Program-made: the position numbers and the translations under genes
Part shown: one piece after another, positions 36,233 through 45,317 of the stretch
Position numbering within the stretch: position 1 is the first letter of the stretch
Layout: each line of letters starts with the position of its first letter
The notes under the pieces: model-generated
Database searches by the model: none
What the model saw: the letters and a program-made list of their open reading frames with translations, nothing else
What the model was told of the DNA's origin: nothing
Origin: CAVTOO01 sp963736355
GTDB taxonomy: Bacteria; Pseudomonadota; Alphaproteobacteria; Rhizobiales; Xanthobacteraceae
DNA length: 64,000 bases
Direction: 5' to 3'
Assembly (NCBI GenBank): GCA_963736355.1
Contig: CAVTOO010000022.1
Span: forward strand, 1-64,000

Positions 36233-37134
36233 TCATGACAAAGCTTCCGTCCACCGGCCCCGTCACGCTCACCGCCAATCTCGATTCGCGCTTTGTGCCG
36301 CAATACGCGCTACGGCACGGTCAGATCGCGTCGCCTTTGATCCATTTCGACTTCTGCGGGCCGCCGATTGCGCATCATGCGTTTCCGCAGATGATCGAAA
36401 AGGACGAATTCGACATCGGCGAAATCGCGATCGTCACTTACCTGCAGGCCAAATGCGCCGGAAAGCCGCTCGTCATCCTGCCGGCGGTCAATCTCGGCCG
36501 CTTCCTGTTCAACACTATCTTTGTCGGCCCCGCGAGCAAGCTTCGTTCGCCGAAGGACCTCGAGGGCTGCACCATCGGCATTCGTTCTTACACGCAGACG
36601 ACCGGCGTATGGGTGCGCGGCATGCTGCGGCGTGAATACGGCGTCGATCCGGACAAGATCACCTGGGCCTGCTTCGACCCGCCGCATCTGGCCGGGTTCA
36701 AGGAACCCGCCAATTGCTTCCGGCTGCCGAAGGACAATAACGACATCGAGAAGCTGACGATGTCCGGCGAGGTCGATGCGATGATCGCGCTCGACGTCAA
36801 GGACAAACGTCTCACCAGTCTCATTCCCGATACGCCCGAAGCAGCGCAAGCCTGGTACGCCAAGAACGGCTATGTGCCGATCAACCACATTCTCTGCGTG
36901 CGGCCTTATGTGTCGCGAGAGCGGCCGGATGTCGTGCGGGAATTTTTTCGCCTGTTCGTCGAAAGCAAGAAGCTGGCGAAGCTGGACGGCATCGATCTTG
37001 TGCCGTGCGGGTTAGAGGCCATTCGCAAATCGCTGCAGACGATCATCGACGATTGCGTCGAGCAGAACATGATCCCGCGCCGGCTTTCTGTCGATGAACT
37101 GTTCGACGATGTGACGCGGGGCCTCACGCCTTAA
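36229..37134 (+). CDS. Periplasmic-binding-fold protein similar to 4,5-dihydroxyphthalate decarboxylase
   Basis: 301 residues, no signal peptide. Features ALRHGQI, GPPIAHHAFPQMIEKDEFDIGEIAIVTYLQA, LVILPAVNLGRFLFNTIFVG, DLEGCTIGIRSYTQTTGVWVRGMLRREYGVD and FEPANCFRL-like tail match proteins annotated as 4,5-dihydroxyphthalate decarboxylase or solute-binding proteins. The lack of a signal peptide fits a cytoplasmic enzyme better than a transporter subunit. ATG 36229 overlaps the MFS stop (ATG 36235 is an alternative). A decarboxylase with its importer, next to a carboxylate catabolic locus, is a plausible but untested reading. Confidence 0.75.
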   Translation: MIMTKLPSTGPVTLTANLDSRFVPQYALRHGQIASPLIHFDFCGPPIAHHAFPQMIEKDEFDIGEIAIVTYLQAKCAGKPLVILPAVNLGRFLFNTIFVGPASKLRSPKDLEGCTIGIRSYTQTTGVWVRGMLRREYGVDPDKITWACFDPPHLAGFKEPANCFRLPKDNNDIEKLTMSGEVDAMIALDVKDKRLTSLIPDTPEAAQAWYAKNGYVPINHILCVRPYVSRERPDVVREFFRLFVESKKLAKLDGIDLVPCGLEAIRKSLQTIIDDCVEQNMIPRRLSVDELFDDVTRGLTP

Positions 37135-37141
37135 GGCGTCG

Positions 37142-38056
37142 CTAGTAGTAGGCGAGCTTGTGTCCCGGCCGCAGCCAGTCCATGCGCGCGACCTTGCCCT
37201 TGCCGGACAAGGTGACATAGGCGCTCTTCATGTCCGCGCCGCCGAAGCAGATATTGGTCACCGACGGATCATCGAACAGGATCAGTTCGGTCAGCTTGCC
37301 GTCCGGCGTCACGCTTGAGATGCCGCTGGCGCGCAGCGTCGCGATGCAGATGTTGCCGCAGGCTTCGACCGCGATGGAGTCGCATCGGAAATAGCTCGGC
37401 AATGTGTAGACCACACGACCGCCATTCTGGGTCTGCCAGCCGCCGCGCTTCTCGACCGTGCCGCGCCCGGTGATGTCGAAGGCCCACAGCCGCCCCGTCG
37501 GCGTTTCAGCCACATAGAGCGTCTTGTCATCGGGCGACAGCGAGATGCCGTTGCCGCCATAGAACGGCCCGGCCACTTCAGTGATGAAGTTGTCGTCGAT
37601 GCGGCAGTAATAGGCGCTGCAAAGATCGACGCGGCCGGCCATGGTGCCGAGATCGGAAAACCACAGGCCGCCGTCGCGATCGAACACGAGGTCGTTCGGG
37701 CCGACCAGCCGCTTGTCGCCGCAATGGCTGTAGAGCGTCGTCAGCTTCTTCGTCTTGAAGTCGTAGCGGTCGATGCTGCCGCCGACGAAGCCGTCCGGCT
37801 TGCCCATGCTGCGCAGATAGCCATCCGGCGACGTCTCCCAGGAGAAGCCGCCGGAGTTGCAGATATAGAGCGCGCCGTCCGGTCCGATCGCCAGCCCATT
37901 GGGGCTGCCCGGCACCTCGACTTCGACCGTGACCTTGCCCCCGGAGATGCGCACGACACGGCTGTTGGCCACGTCGCAGACCAAGAGATCGCCATTCGGC
38001 AGCCACACCGGCCCTTCGGGAAAGCGCAGTCCTTCGGCGACGATGTCGTAGCGCAT
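37142..38056 (-). CDS. SMP-30/gluconolactonase family lactonase
   Basis: 304 residues forming a six-bladed beta-propeller: FPEGPVWLPNGDLLVCDVANSRVVRI (first metal Glu), SPNGLAIGPDGALYICNSGG, VGPNDLVFDRDGGLWFSDLG (metal Asn/Asp), GNGISLSPDDKTLYVAETPTGRLWAF. It should hydrolyse a sugar-acid or other lactone, with a bound divalent cation. No signal peptide. Last gene of the livKHMGF-GST-MBL-BKACE-SMP30 operon, 15 bases after the BKACE stop. Convergent with the gene at 36229, with only seven bases between stops. Confidence 0.88.
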   Translation of the reverse strand: MRYDIVAEGLRFPEGPVWLPNGDLLVCDVANSRVVRISGGKVTVEVEVPGSPNGLAIGPDGALYICNSGGFSWETSPDGYLRSMGKPDGFVGGSIDRYDFKTKKLTTLYSHCGDKRLVGPNDLVFDRDGGLWFSDLGTMAGRVDLCSAYYCRIDDNFITEVAGPFYGGNGISLSPDDKTLYVAETPTGRLWAFDITGRGTVEKRGGWQTQNGGRVVYTLPSYFRCDSIAVEACGNICIATLRASGISSVTPDGKLTELILFDDPSVTNICFGGADMKSAYVTLSGKGKVARMDWLRPGHKLAYY

Positions 38057-38071
38057 CGGGTTCTCCTCGGC

Positions 38072-38989
38072 TTATGCCGTCTTCGGCAGCTTCAGCATCT
38101 CTCGGGCTTCGGCGGTGGTCGCAACTTCAATGTTGAGCAGTTTGAAGATTTGCGTCATGCGCTCGATCTGCGCCGCATTGGAGGCCCACGGCACGCCCGG
38201 CTTGTCGAGCAAATTGTCTTCCTGGCCGACGCGAATGTGCGTGCCGAGCAGGCCGCCCGTCGTCGCGGCGCGGATGTTGCGCGTGCCGGTGCCGTGGATG
38301 AAGAGCTGCAGCGTGTCGCCGTGACGGCCGAACAGCTTCTCGGCGGTGTCCTTCATGTGCACGAGATGCTCGACGTCGGAGGGGATGCCGCCAAGGATTC
38401 CGGTCAGGAACTGCAGGATGATCGGCTTCTTCACCTTATGCTTGTTGAGGTGATGCTCGAGAATATAGAGGTGGCCGACATCGTAGCATTCGAACTCGAT
38501 GCCGATATCTTCCTTGATCAGCGTCTCGATCATCTTGTCGATCTTCTCGAACGAGTTGTTCGTGACGATGCCGTAGCTCTTCGGGCCGTAATGTTCCTTT
38601 TCCCAGTCGTGGGTGAACTCCGGCGAACCCTGGTCCTTCACCTTGCGGAACAGACCGTAGTTCATCGAGCCGACGATGACGGTCGCGATTTCCGGGCGCA
38701 GCGCCAGCACGGCCGACAAGCGTTCTTCCGCCGTCGGTCCGAGCGAGGCCGACATGTTGATGATGGCATCGCAGCGCTTGCGAATGTCGGCAATGAACTC
38801 GCGCCAGATCGGCGTCGCATTGGTCGGCTTGCCGTCGTTCTCGCGGGCATGGAGATGAACGATCGATGCGCCGGCCTTGACGGCCTCGACAGACTGGTCG
38901 GCGATCTCCTTCGGCGTCACCGGCAGGTTGGGCGACATTGCCTTCGACAGTGAAGCGCCGGTGGCGGCGCAGGTGATGATGGTCTTCAT
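38072..38989 (-). CDS. BKACE (DUF849) beta-keto acid cleavage enzyme
   Basis: 305-residue TIM-barrel protein of the 3-keto-5-aminohexanoate cleavage (Kce) family. It cleaves a beta-keto acid with acetyl-CoA to acetoacetate plus a new CoA ester. Seen: ITCAATGASLSK, GASIVHLHAREN (zinc His pair), IINMSASLG, FECYDVGHLYIL, FLTGILGG and HGTGTRNIRAATTGGLLGTHIRVGQEDN. The Glu and Arg positions and zinc ligands look complete. The family has many substrate classes and I cannot assign this one. It suggests the locus produces a beta-keto acid intermediate. Confidence 0.9.
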   Translation of the reverse strand: MKTIITCAATGASLSKAMSPNLPVTPKEIADQSVEAVKAGASIVHLHARENDGKPTNATPIWREFIADIRKRCDAIINMSASLGPTAEERLSAVLALRPEIATVIVGSMNYGLFRKVKDQGSPEFTHDWEKEHYGPKSYGIVTNNSFEKIDKMIETLIKEDIGIEFECYDVGHLYILEHHLNKHKVKKPIILQFLTGILGGIPSDVEHLVHMKDTAEKLFGRHGDTLQLFIHGTGTRNIRAATTGGLLGTHIRVGQEDNLLDKPGVPWASNAAQIERMTQIFKLLNIEVATTAEAREMLKLPKTA

Positions 38990-39016
38990 GGGGTAGTCCT
39001 CCAGAATGTCGGTGAA

Positions 39017-39916
39017 TTAGTCGACGAATTGGCCGTAGCCGGATTTGGCGGGTTCATAGGCGTAGCCGTCGCCTTCGCGACGGACGTAGCCGGTGTGCGG
39101 CTGCGGGAAGTGACAGGGCATGACGAGAGCGCCCGTGCGTGCGGCCTCGGCGGCGAAGGTGTGGCGTGTCTTCTTCGATTTATCCGGCAGAACGCAAAAC
39201 GCCGTGTTCCAGTCCGGATAATAGATCTGCGTCGGGTGATGGAAGACGTCGGCCGAGAACACGCCGGTTTCGCCGCGCGATTCCAGCCAGTAGTTCAGCA
39301 TGCCGGGCGTATGCCCCGGCGCCGGCGTAATCCGCAACCCCAGCACTTCGCGCTGGTCGGGGGTGATGAGTTCAGTCAGACCCGCGTCGACCACGGGCTG
39401 GATGCTGTCGCCGAACGATCCATCGTCCAGCGGGGCCTTGGTGCCGACTTGTGCGCCGAAATAGTCGAAGTCGATCTTCGGCATGACGTAGCGCGCCTTG
39501 GGGAAGGTCGGCACCCACTTGCCGTTGTCGAGCACCGTGCACCAGCCGATATGGTCGGCGTGCAGATGCGTCATCAGCACATGTGTGACCTTGTCGCGCG
39601 CAATGCCGAGCGCGGCGAGCCAGGACGGGTACAGCGTGTTGAGCATATTGGCGCGCTCGACGCGGCGCGGCTTGGCGTTGCCGACACCGGCATCGATCAT
39701 GATGACGTTGCCGCCATACTCAAGAAACCAGATCTGGCAGGCGATGTTGAGCCGGTCGCTCGCGGGATAATAGTGGCCGGGCGGAAACTTGGGTCGGATT
39801 GCGTCGAACTTGGCGCGGTCAAAGGCAGGATAGAGATAAGTCGGGTCGTGCGTCGGTCCGCAATACTCGACGATGCTCGACACCTTCACATCGCCGATCT
39901 TCCAGCTATGCAACAT
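39017..39916 (-). CDS. Metallo-beta-lactamase-fold hydrolase
   Basis: 299 residues with the binuclear zinc motif THLHADHIGW, the later His in APGHTPGMLNYWL, Asp in FSADVFHHPTQIY and C-terminal MPCHFPQPHTGYV. It resembles the quorum-quenching lactonase/AttM-like and alkyl-hydrolase branch; a lactonase or ester hydrolase role suits the locus. No signal peptide (starts MLHSWKIGDVKVSSIVEY). It begins nine bases after the GST stop. Confidence 0.85.
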   Translation of the reverse strand: MLHSWKIGDVKVSSIVEYCGPTHDPTYLYPAFDRAKFDAIRPKFPPGHYYPASDRLNIACQIWFLEYGGNVIMIDAGVGNAKPRRVERANMLNTLYPSWLAALGIARDKVTHVLMTHLHADHIGWCTVLDNGKWVPTFPKARYVMPKIDFDYFGAQVGTKAPLDDGSFGDSIQPVVDAGLTELITPDQREVLGLRITPAPGHTPGMLNYWLESRGETGVFSADVFHHPTQIYYPDWNTAFCVLPDKSKKTRHTFAAEAARTGALVMPCHFPQPHTGYVRREGDGYAYEPAKSGYGQFVD

Positions 39917-39925
39917 AATCTGACC

Positions 39926-40573
39926 TCAGTTCTTAGGACCTGTATCTTCGTCGACGAACTTCGTGATCTTGAATGACGGCCGTTCGGCGATGTCGTCATA
40001 CCAGCGCGCGAGTTCGGGCTCGCGCTTGCGCCAATCAAGCTCCGGCGCGCGAAAATCCGCATAGGCGATCCCGCATCCGATCGACAGATGCCCGATGTCG
40101 AAAGCTCGCGCACTCAATGCCGGCAGACGCTTCGTCATGCCGGCCAAGGTCGCCTGGCATTTGGCGATAAGGGTCTTCTTCAGCTCTTCAGAGCGGAACT
40201 GCGGTTCGCGGTTTCGTTCCACCACCAGCATGATGAGCTGGTCGGTCAGGCCGACGCCGAGCGACTCGTCGCTGAGGGCCACATACTTTTTGACGCCGCT
40301 CGCGGGATAGAGCTTCGGTCCGGTCGTGCCGATGTCGTCAAAATACTGGCAGATGACGCGGGAGTCGTGAATCGCCGTGCCGTCCGGCAGGATCAGCGTC
40401 GGAATCTTGCCGAGCCCGTTATCGACCACGAGATCATCCGGCGCGATGAAAAACGTCGAGACCAGCGTCCGCTTGCGGTCGAAGGCCTCCGCCAGTCCCT
40501 TCTCGTAAGCCGTCACCATCACACGCCGGACGTAAGGCGAGCGCGGCGACCAGTGCAGCACCATGCGGGTCAT
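39926..40573 (-). CDS. Glutathione S-transferase family protein
   Basis: 215 residues. The thioredoxin-like N-terminal domain has HWSPRSPYVRRVMVTAYEKGL (a Ser/Tyr-type glutathione site) and GKIPTLILPDGTAIHDSRVICQYFDD, the classical cis-Pro and Glu/Asp-Ser binding loop. The helical C-terminal domain ends PELARWYDDIAERPSFKIT. Expected to use glutathione in an isomerase, conjugation or dehalogenase step. It lies 59 bases after livF in the catabolic operon. Start ATG 40573; ATG 40564 is an alternative. Confidence 0.85.
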   Translation of the reverse strand: MTRMVLHWSPRSPYVRRVMVTAYEKGLAEAFDRKRTLVSTFFIAPDDLVVDNGLGKIPTLILPDGTAIHDSRVICQYFDDIGTTGPKLYPASGVKKYVALSDESLGVGLTDQLIMLVVERNREPQFRSEELKKTLIAKCQATLAGMTKRLPALSARAFDIGHLSIGCGIAYADFRAPELDWRKREPELARWYDDIAERPSFKITKFVDEDTGPKN

Positions 40574-40632
40574 GCCGTTCTCCCGGCGCGAAGCAAAACA
40601 ACTGTCATCGTCATATGGTTTGGGATCATGTT

Positions 40633-41327
40633 CTAGAAGAACTGCCAGATATCCGTCTTGCGCGTTTCCGCGTTCGAGCCGGTGAACACCACGCGGCCAC
40701 TGTTGAGAATAAGCACGTCATCGACGATCTTCATAGCAGACGCAATCTTGTGTTCGATCAGGATCGCGGAAATGTCGTGCGTTTTGCAGATCTTCGAGAT
40801 CTGCGCGAACAGGTGCTCCACCAGATCGGGCTGAAGCCCGACCGACGGCTCTTCCAGCAGCAGGCATTTCGGCGAACCCAGAATTGCCAGGCCGACCGCC
40901 AGCATCTGCTGCTGGCCGCCGCTCATGCTGCCGGCGAGAATATTGCGCCGCTCGGCCAGCACCGGGAACAGGGACAAGACGTCGTCGCTGGTGATTTTCA
41001 TCGGCTCGTGCCCGTCATGGGCGCTGGAGACGACTGCGAGATTTTCCATCACCGTCAACTCGGGAAATACGCCGCGCCCCTCGGGCAACAGCCGCAATCC
41101 GCGAGCAAGGCGGCCGTCGATCGACAGCTTCTCGATCCGCTCGCCGCCGATCTCGATGGTGCCGGAGGATGTCTGAATGAGGCCGAGCAGCGCCTTCAGG
41201 ACGGTCGATTTTCCTGCGCCGTTGTGGCCGAACAGAGCCATGATCTTGCCGGGCTCGATGACAAAGGAAATGTCATCGACGATGGAGCGTTCGCCGTATC
41301 CGGCCTCGATTTTGTCAACGCGCAAGC

Positions 41328-41331
<4 letters not shown>
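40633..41331 (-). CDS. livF: Branched-chain amino acid-type ABC transporter ATPase LivF
   Basis: 232 residues: Walker A FGHNGAGKST, Q-loop LLPEGRGVFPELTV, signature MSGGQQQMLAVG, Walker B CLLLEEPSVGLQP (Glu-Glu rather than Asp-Glu) and the H-loop as IEHKI. Cytoplasmic partner of LivG. The livG stop and the livF start overlap as ATGA, so they are coupled. HAAT-family transporters of this kind import many carboxylates and aromatic acids besides amino acids. Confidence 0.9.
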
Positions 41332-42106
<775 letters not shown>

Positions 42107-42107
<1 letters not shown>

Positions 42108-42967
42108 CACAGTTTCTGCCCCGCGATGCCCTGCGGCCGCAACAGCATGAAGGCCACGAGAATGATTCCATAGGCGAGTTGCCGCATCGGGCCGACAATG
42201 GTGCTCGGCAGCTCGATGAGCGCCAGCAATTGCGGAATGGCCAGGATCACGAACGGGCCGATGATCGAGCCGATCAGCGTGCGCGCGCCGCCGACCACGA
42301 GCATGGTCAGGAACAGCACCGAGACGTGAATCTCGAACGAAGAAGGGTCGATGTAGCTGAAATAGGACGCGAACAGCACGCCGCCCATGGCGGCAAGGCC
42401 GCCCGACACGGCGGAAACGCCGAGCTTGGCGCCCAGCACGTCGCGGCCGGCGGCCGAGGCGGCAATCTCGTCGAGCCGGATGGCGTGCAGCATGCGTCCA
42501 TAGACCGAACGCATCATCAGCCAGAAGATCATCGCTGCGAGAGCCAGCGCCAGTGTCGAGATAATGACGAACTCGACATTGGTATCCGCTGCAAATCCAA
42601 GCCATGTCGGCGGTGGAATCGCAGGAATGCCGCTGGCGCCGCCGGTGACAGCCGCCCAGTTGATGAAAATCGCCGAGGCGACGATCTGGATGCCGAAGGA
42701 TGTGACGACGAAATAGTCTCCGGCCAATCGCAGCGACGGAAGCGATGTGACGATGTTGAACAATGCGCAGACCGAAACGGCGATCAGCGCCGAGGTGGCG
42801 AAGTCGAGGCCGTTCAGCGCACACAGCGCGTAGATATAGGCGCCGATGCCCATGATCGCGGCTTGCGCGACCGAGAAGATGCCGATGACGCCGACCATCA
42901 GATTGGTGGAGATGGCGAGAATGGCGTAGATCTCGGCGAGGATGAGATAGCTCAGCAGGAAATTCAT
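42107..42967 (-). CDS. livM: Branched-chain amino acid-type ABC transporter permease LivM
   Basis: 286 residues with about ten membrane helices. LivM motifs: NLMVGVIGIFSVAQAAIMGIGAYIYAL near the start, LRLAGDYFVVTSFG, RLDEIAASAAGRDVLGAKL (EAA loop), GGLAAMGGVLFASYFSYIDP, and VVGGARTLIGSIIGPFVI near the end. ATG 42967 gives the usual LivM start; the open frame upstream to 43129 overlaps livH and is unlikely to be used. Confidence 0.9.
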
Positions 42968-43035
42968 GCGGCGCTCTCTTTGTTGATGCGCATGACCCTG
43001 CCCGAAAGCCGCTTCACACTTTTCGGGGTCATGCG

Positions 43036-43911
43036 TCAGCTCGCACGTTGCACGCGCGTCCGGAACAGACCGGTCGGCATGATCAGGATGAAGACGATGA
43101 AGACGGCGTAGGTGAGCGAGATGCTCCACTTGCCCGGCACATAGATCAGAACGATGGTCTGAATGACCGAGATCACGATCGAGATGAGGAAGGCGCCGGG
43201 CATCGAGCCGATGCCGCCTGCGATCACCGCGATTACCGCGGTCAGCAGGACGAGAATGCTGGTGTAGGGCTGGATGGCCTGATCGACGCCGGTCAGCACC
43301 GAAGGCACGGCGACGAGACCTGACGCGATCGCCAGCACGACGAGAAAGACGCGCTTGGGCCGAAGTCTGGCGATTTCAGCCAGCTGCGGATTGGAGGCGA
43401 CCGCGCGAATGCGCTGGCCCATCAGTGTGGATGACGAGAACCAGAGCAATCCGGCCAGGATCGCGAAACTTGTGATGATGACGGCGACCTGCGGATAGCT
43501 CAGGAAAATGCCGCCGACATTGACGATCTGCAGCCGCCAGCTCGACGAGAATTGCAGAATGTTCGGCGAGAACGCGATCGCGACGATGTTCTGCAGGATC
43601 GCCAGCAGACCCAGCGACGCGATCAGCATCACCAGCGGCGATGCGCCGCGCTCAGCCAGCGGCTGATAGACGCCGCGCTGAATGATCATGCCGACAGCGG
43701 CTGCAGCAATGATTGCCGCCCCGACGGCAAGCACGAAGGGCACACCCAGTCCGGCGAAATACCACGCGATATAGGCGCTGAATGTGTAGATGCCCGCATG
43801 CGCGACGTGGAAGATTCCCGTCGTCGTATAAACATACGCGAAGGTGATCGCCACGATGCCGACCGCGCAGCCGGTCGCAAAACCGTCGGCCAGAAGTTGC
43901 AGAAACAACAC
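43036..43911 (-). CDS. livH: Branched-chain amino acid-type ABC transporter permease LivH
   Basis: 291 residues, about eight helices: VGIVAITFAYVYTTTGIFHVAHAGIYTFSAYIAW at the start, LMGQRIRAVASNPQLAEI (EAA loop, with ALA replaced), VPSVLTGVDQAIQPYT and a late AGGIGSMPGAFLIS. GTG 43911 is the start. It follows livK after 78 bases holding a hairpin. Intact. Confidence 0.9.
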   Translation of the reverse strand: MLFLQLLADGFATGCAVGIVAITFAYVYTTTGIFHVAHAGIYTFSAYIAWYFAGLGVPFVLAVGAAIIAAAAVGMIIQRGVYQPLAERGASPLVMLIASLGLLAILQNIVAIAFSPNILQFSSSWRLQIVNVGGIFLSYPQVAVIITSFAILAGLLWFSSSTLMGQRIRAVASNPQLAEIARLRPKRVFLVVLAIASGLVAVPSVLTGVDQAIQPYTSILVLLTAVIAVIAGGIGSMPGAFLISIVISVIQTIVLIYVPGKWSISLTYAVFIVFILIMPTGLFRTRVQRAS

Positions 43912-43939
43912 GGTTTGATCTCGCTATATGAAGGGAGTT

Positions 43940-43969
43940 CGCGGAGCCGCCGGTTGCGGCCGCTCCGCG
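43940..43969 (-). promoter_or_regulatory. Intercistronic hairpin between livK and livH
   Basis: CGCGGAGC and GCTCCGCG form an 8-bp perfect stem around a GC-rich loop, just after the livK stop, without a T-run. It more likely protects the livK mRNA 3' end, raising binding-protein level, than terminates transcription. Confidence 0.6.
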
Positions 43970-43989
43970 AGGCGCTTGTGAGAGGCGGC

Positions 43990-45102
43990 TTACTTCGGCG
44001 TGTAGTTGACCTTCTCGCGGGCGTTCGCGCCGTGAGTCAGGATTTCGACGTTGCGCTTCGCCGTGTTGCCGCTTTCGAAGACGATGTTGGCGACCGGGGA
44101 ATTGAACGTCTTCATCGCGAACAGATTTTCGCGCAGGTTTTTGCCGGTGAGCTCCTGGCCCTTGCCGAGCGTGGTATCGATGACCTTCAGGAGAACATTG
44201 GTCGAGTTGTAATATTCGCGTTCGAAGAAGCCCATTTCCTTGACGTTGAACTTGGCGATGAACGCTTTCTCTTCATCCGCCGGCACGTTGGATTCGATCG
44301 CCGAGTGGAACCAGCCGAGCGTCGATTTGAAGCCGAAGAACGGGCGCGAGAACGAGGTGCCGGTCGCCTTGGGGAAGCCCTGGATCTGGCCGACCTGCTC
44401 GGCGAAGGCGTCGTGGCCCTGCGTCATGGCGATATGGACGAAATCCGGCTTGGCCGACGCCACTTTCAGAAGCGTCGAACGGAAGTTCGTCTGGCCGAAC
44501 TCGACCGGCTCTTCGAGCACGATCTTGCCGCCAGCGGCTTCGAAGCCTTTCTTGAAGTCGTCCTTGCCGTCGATGCCGGCGGCGGCGTTCTCGTAGATGA
44601 TCGCCGCGGTCTTGCCGAGCTTGTCGGCGGCAAACTTGGCCAGTTCGCGTGTTTCGTCGCCCACGGTCGGAATGGTGTTGACCATGTAGGGCGACGCATT
44701 GGCCAGTGCGTTCGCCTGCGCGGCGGGATTGATGACGAGGATCTCGCGGCGCGTGGCGAGCGGGGCGATGGCGAGCGAGATGGACGAGAAGGCGGTCATG
44801 ATGGCCGGCACCTTGTTCAGGTCCGCGAGCCGGTTGAATCCGAGCACGCCCTGGTCCGGCTTGGCCTGACTGTCCTCGAATACGACCTTGACCTGACGGC
44901 CGCGAATGCCGCCGGCGGCGTTGACCTTGTCGACGGCGAAGATCACGCCCTGCTGTTCCTGGATGCCGGTCGGCGCGGCAGGTCCCGTCAGCGGCAAAAT
45001 GGCGCCGATGGTGATGTCCTGGGCGAGTGCGTTGCCACCGAAAAACGCGACTGCGGCAGCGGTCAGAACGGGGCGAGCGAGCTTAAGATATTGAAACTTC
45101 AT
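43990..45102 (-). CDS. livK: Branched-chain amino acid-type ABC transporter substrate-binding protein LivK
   Basis: 370 residues, periplasmic. Signal peptide MKFQYLKLARPVLTAAAVAFFGGNALA, then ITIGAILPLTGPAAPTGIQEQQGVIFAVDKVNAAGGIRG, the classical start of Leu/Ile/Val-type binding proteins. Also FEDSQAKPD, AIIYENAAAG and PDFVHIAMTQGHDAF. ATG 45102 has GGAGG upstream and starts the signal peptide. First gene of the nine-gene operon, directly behind the LacI-type operator and promoter. The ligand is unlikely to be a branched-chain amino acid, given the neighbours. Confidence 0.9.
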   Translation of the reverse strand: MKFQYLKLARPVLTAAAVAFFGGNALAQDITIGAILPLTGPAAPTGIQEQQGVIFAVDKVNAAGGIRGRQVKVVFEDSQAKPDQGVLGFNRLADLNKVPAIMTAFSSISLAIAPLATRREILVINPAAQANALANASPYMVNTIPTVGDETRELAKFAADKLGKTAAIIYENAAAGIDGKDDFKKGFEAAGGKIVLEEPVEFGQTNFRSTLLKVASAKPDFVHIAMTQGHDAFAEQVGQIQGFPKATGTSFSRPFFGFKSTLGWFHSAIESNVPADEEKAFIAKFNVKEMGFFEREYYNSTNVLLKVIDTTLGKGQELTGKNLRENLFAMKTFNSPVANIVFESGNTAKRNVEILTHGANAREKVNYTPK

Positions 45103-45162
45103 GTATTTCCTCCCAGTTGGTGTTTTGTTGAGTGCCGTCGCCCGGCATTTTTGCCGATGCGT

Positions 45163-45178
45163 ATTGAACCGTTTCAAT
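45163..45178. promoter_or_regulatory. LacI-family operator upstream of livK
   Basis: ATTGAACCGTTTCAAT is a 16-bp near-palindrome with the central CG that LacI/GalR proteins require; ATTGAAC mirrors TTTCAAT with one mismatch. It lies 61 bases before the livK ATG, overlapping the predicted transcription start, and 140 bases before the divergent lacI-type gene. Confidence 0.8.
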
Positions 45179-45208
45179 ATTGTATTCTCGAGCGATGTTC
45201 AGGATCAA
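45179..45208 (-). promoter_or_regulatory. Sigma-70-type promoter of the livK operon
   Basis: On the minus strand the -35 box is TTGATC and the -10 box TACAAT, separated by 18 bases. The operator at 45163-45178 begins directly after the -10 box and covers the start point, so bound repressor would block the polymerase. Confidence 0.65.
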
Positions 45209-45317
45209 GCGAGAAGTGCGCAGCGTTGTATGCGCGGAGCGATTGACGAAGGCTTGGCCGGTGGCTCAATAACGCTTGGGGCGCGCACGCGCATGCCCGG
45301 GGCATGCAGGGACGAAG

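Noticed and set aside
36229..37134. Subunit of an ABC importer (nitrate/taurine-type binding protein)
   Set aside because: No signal peptide and no cognate permease or ATPase; coupling is to an MFS gene. A cytoplasmic enzyme is more likely, though not proven.
45163..45178. CRISPR or phage attachment site
   Set aside because: A single 16-bp near-palindrome with central CG at a promoter fits a LacI operator; no repeat array or duplicated flank.
43552..45246. A 564-codon plus-strand frame over livK/livH
   Set aside because: Shadow of real transport genes on the other strand; arginine-rich and acidic, no motif.
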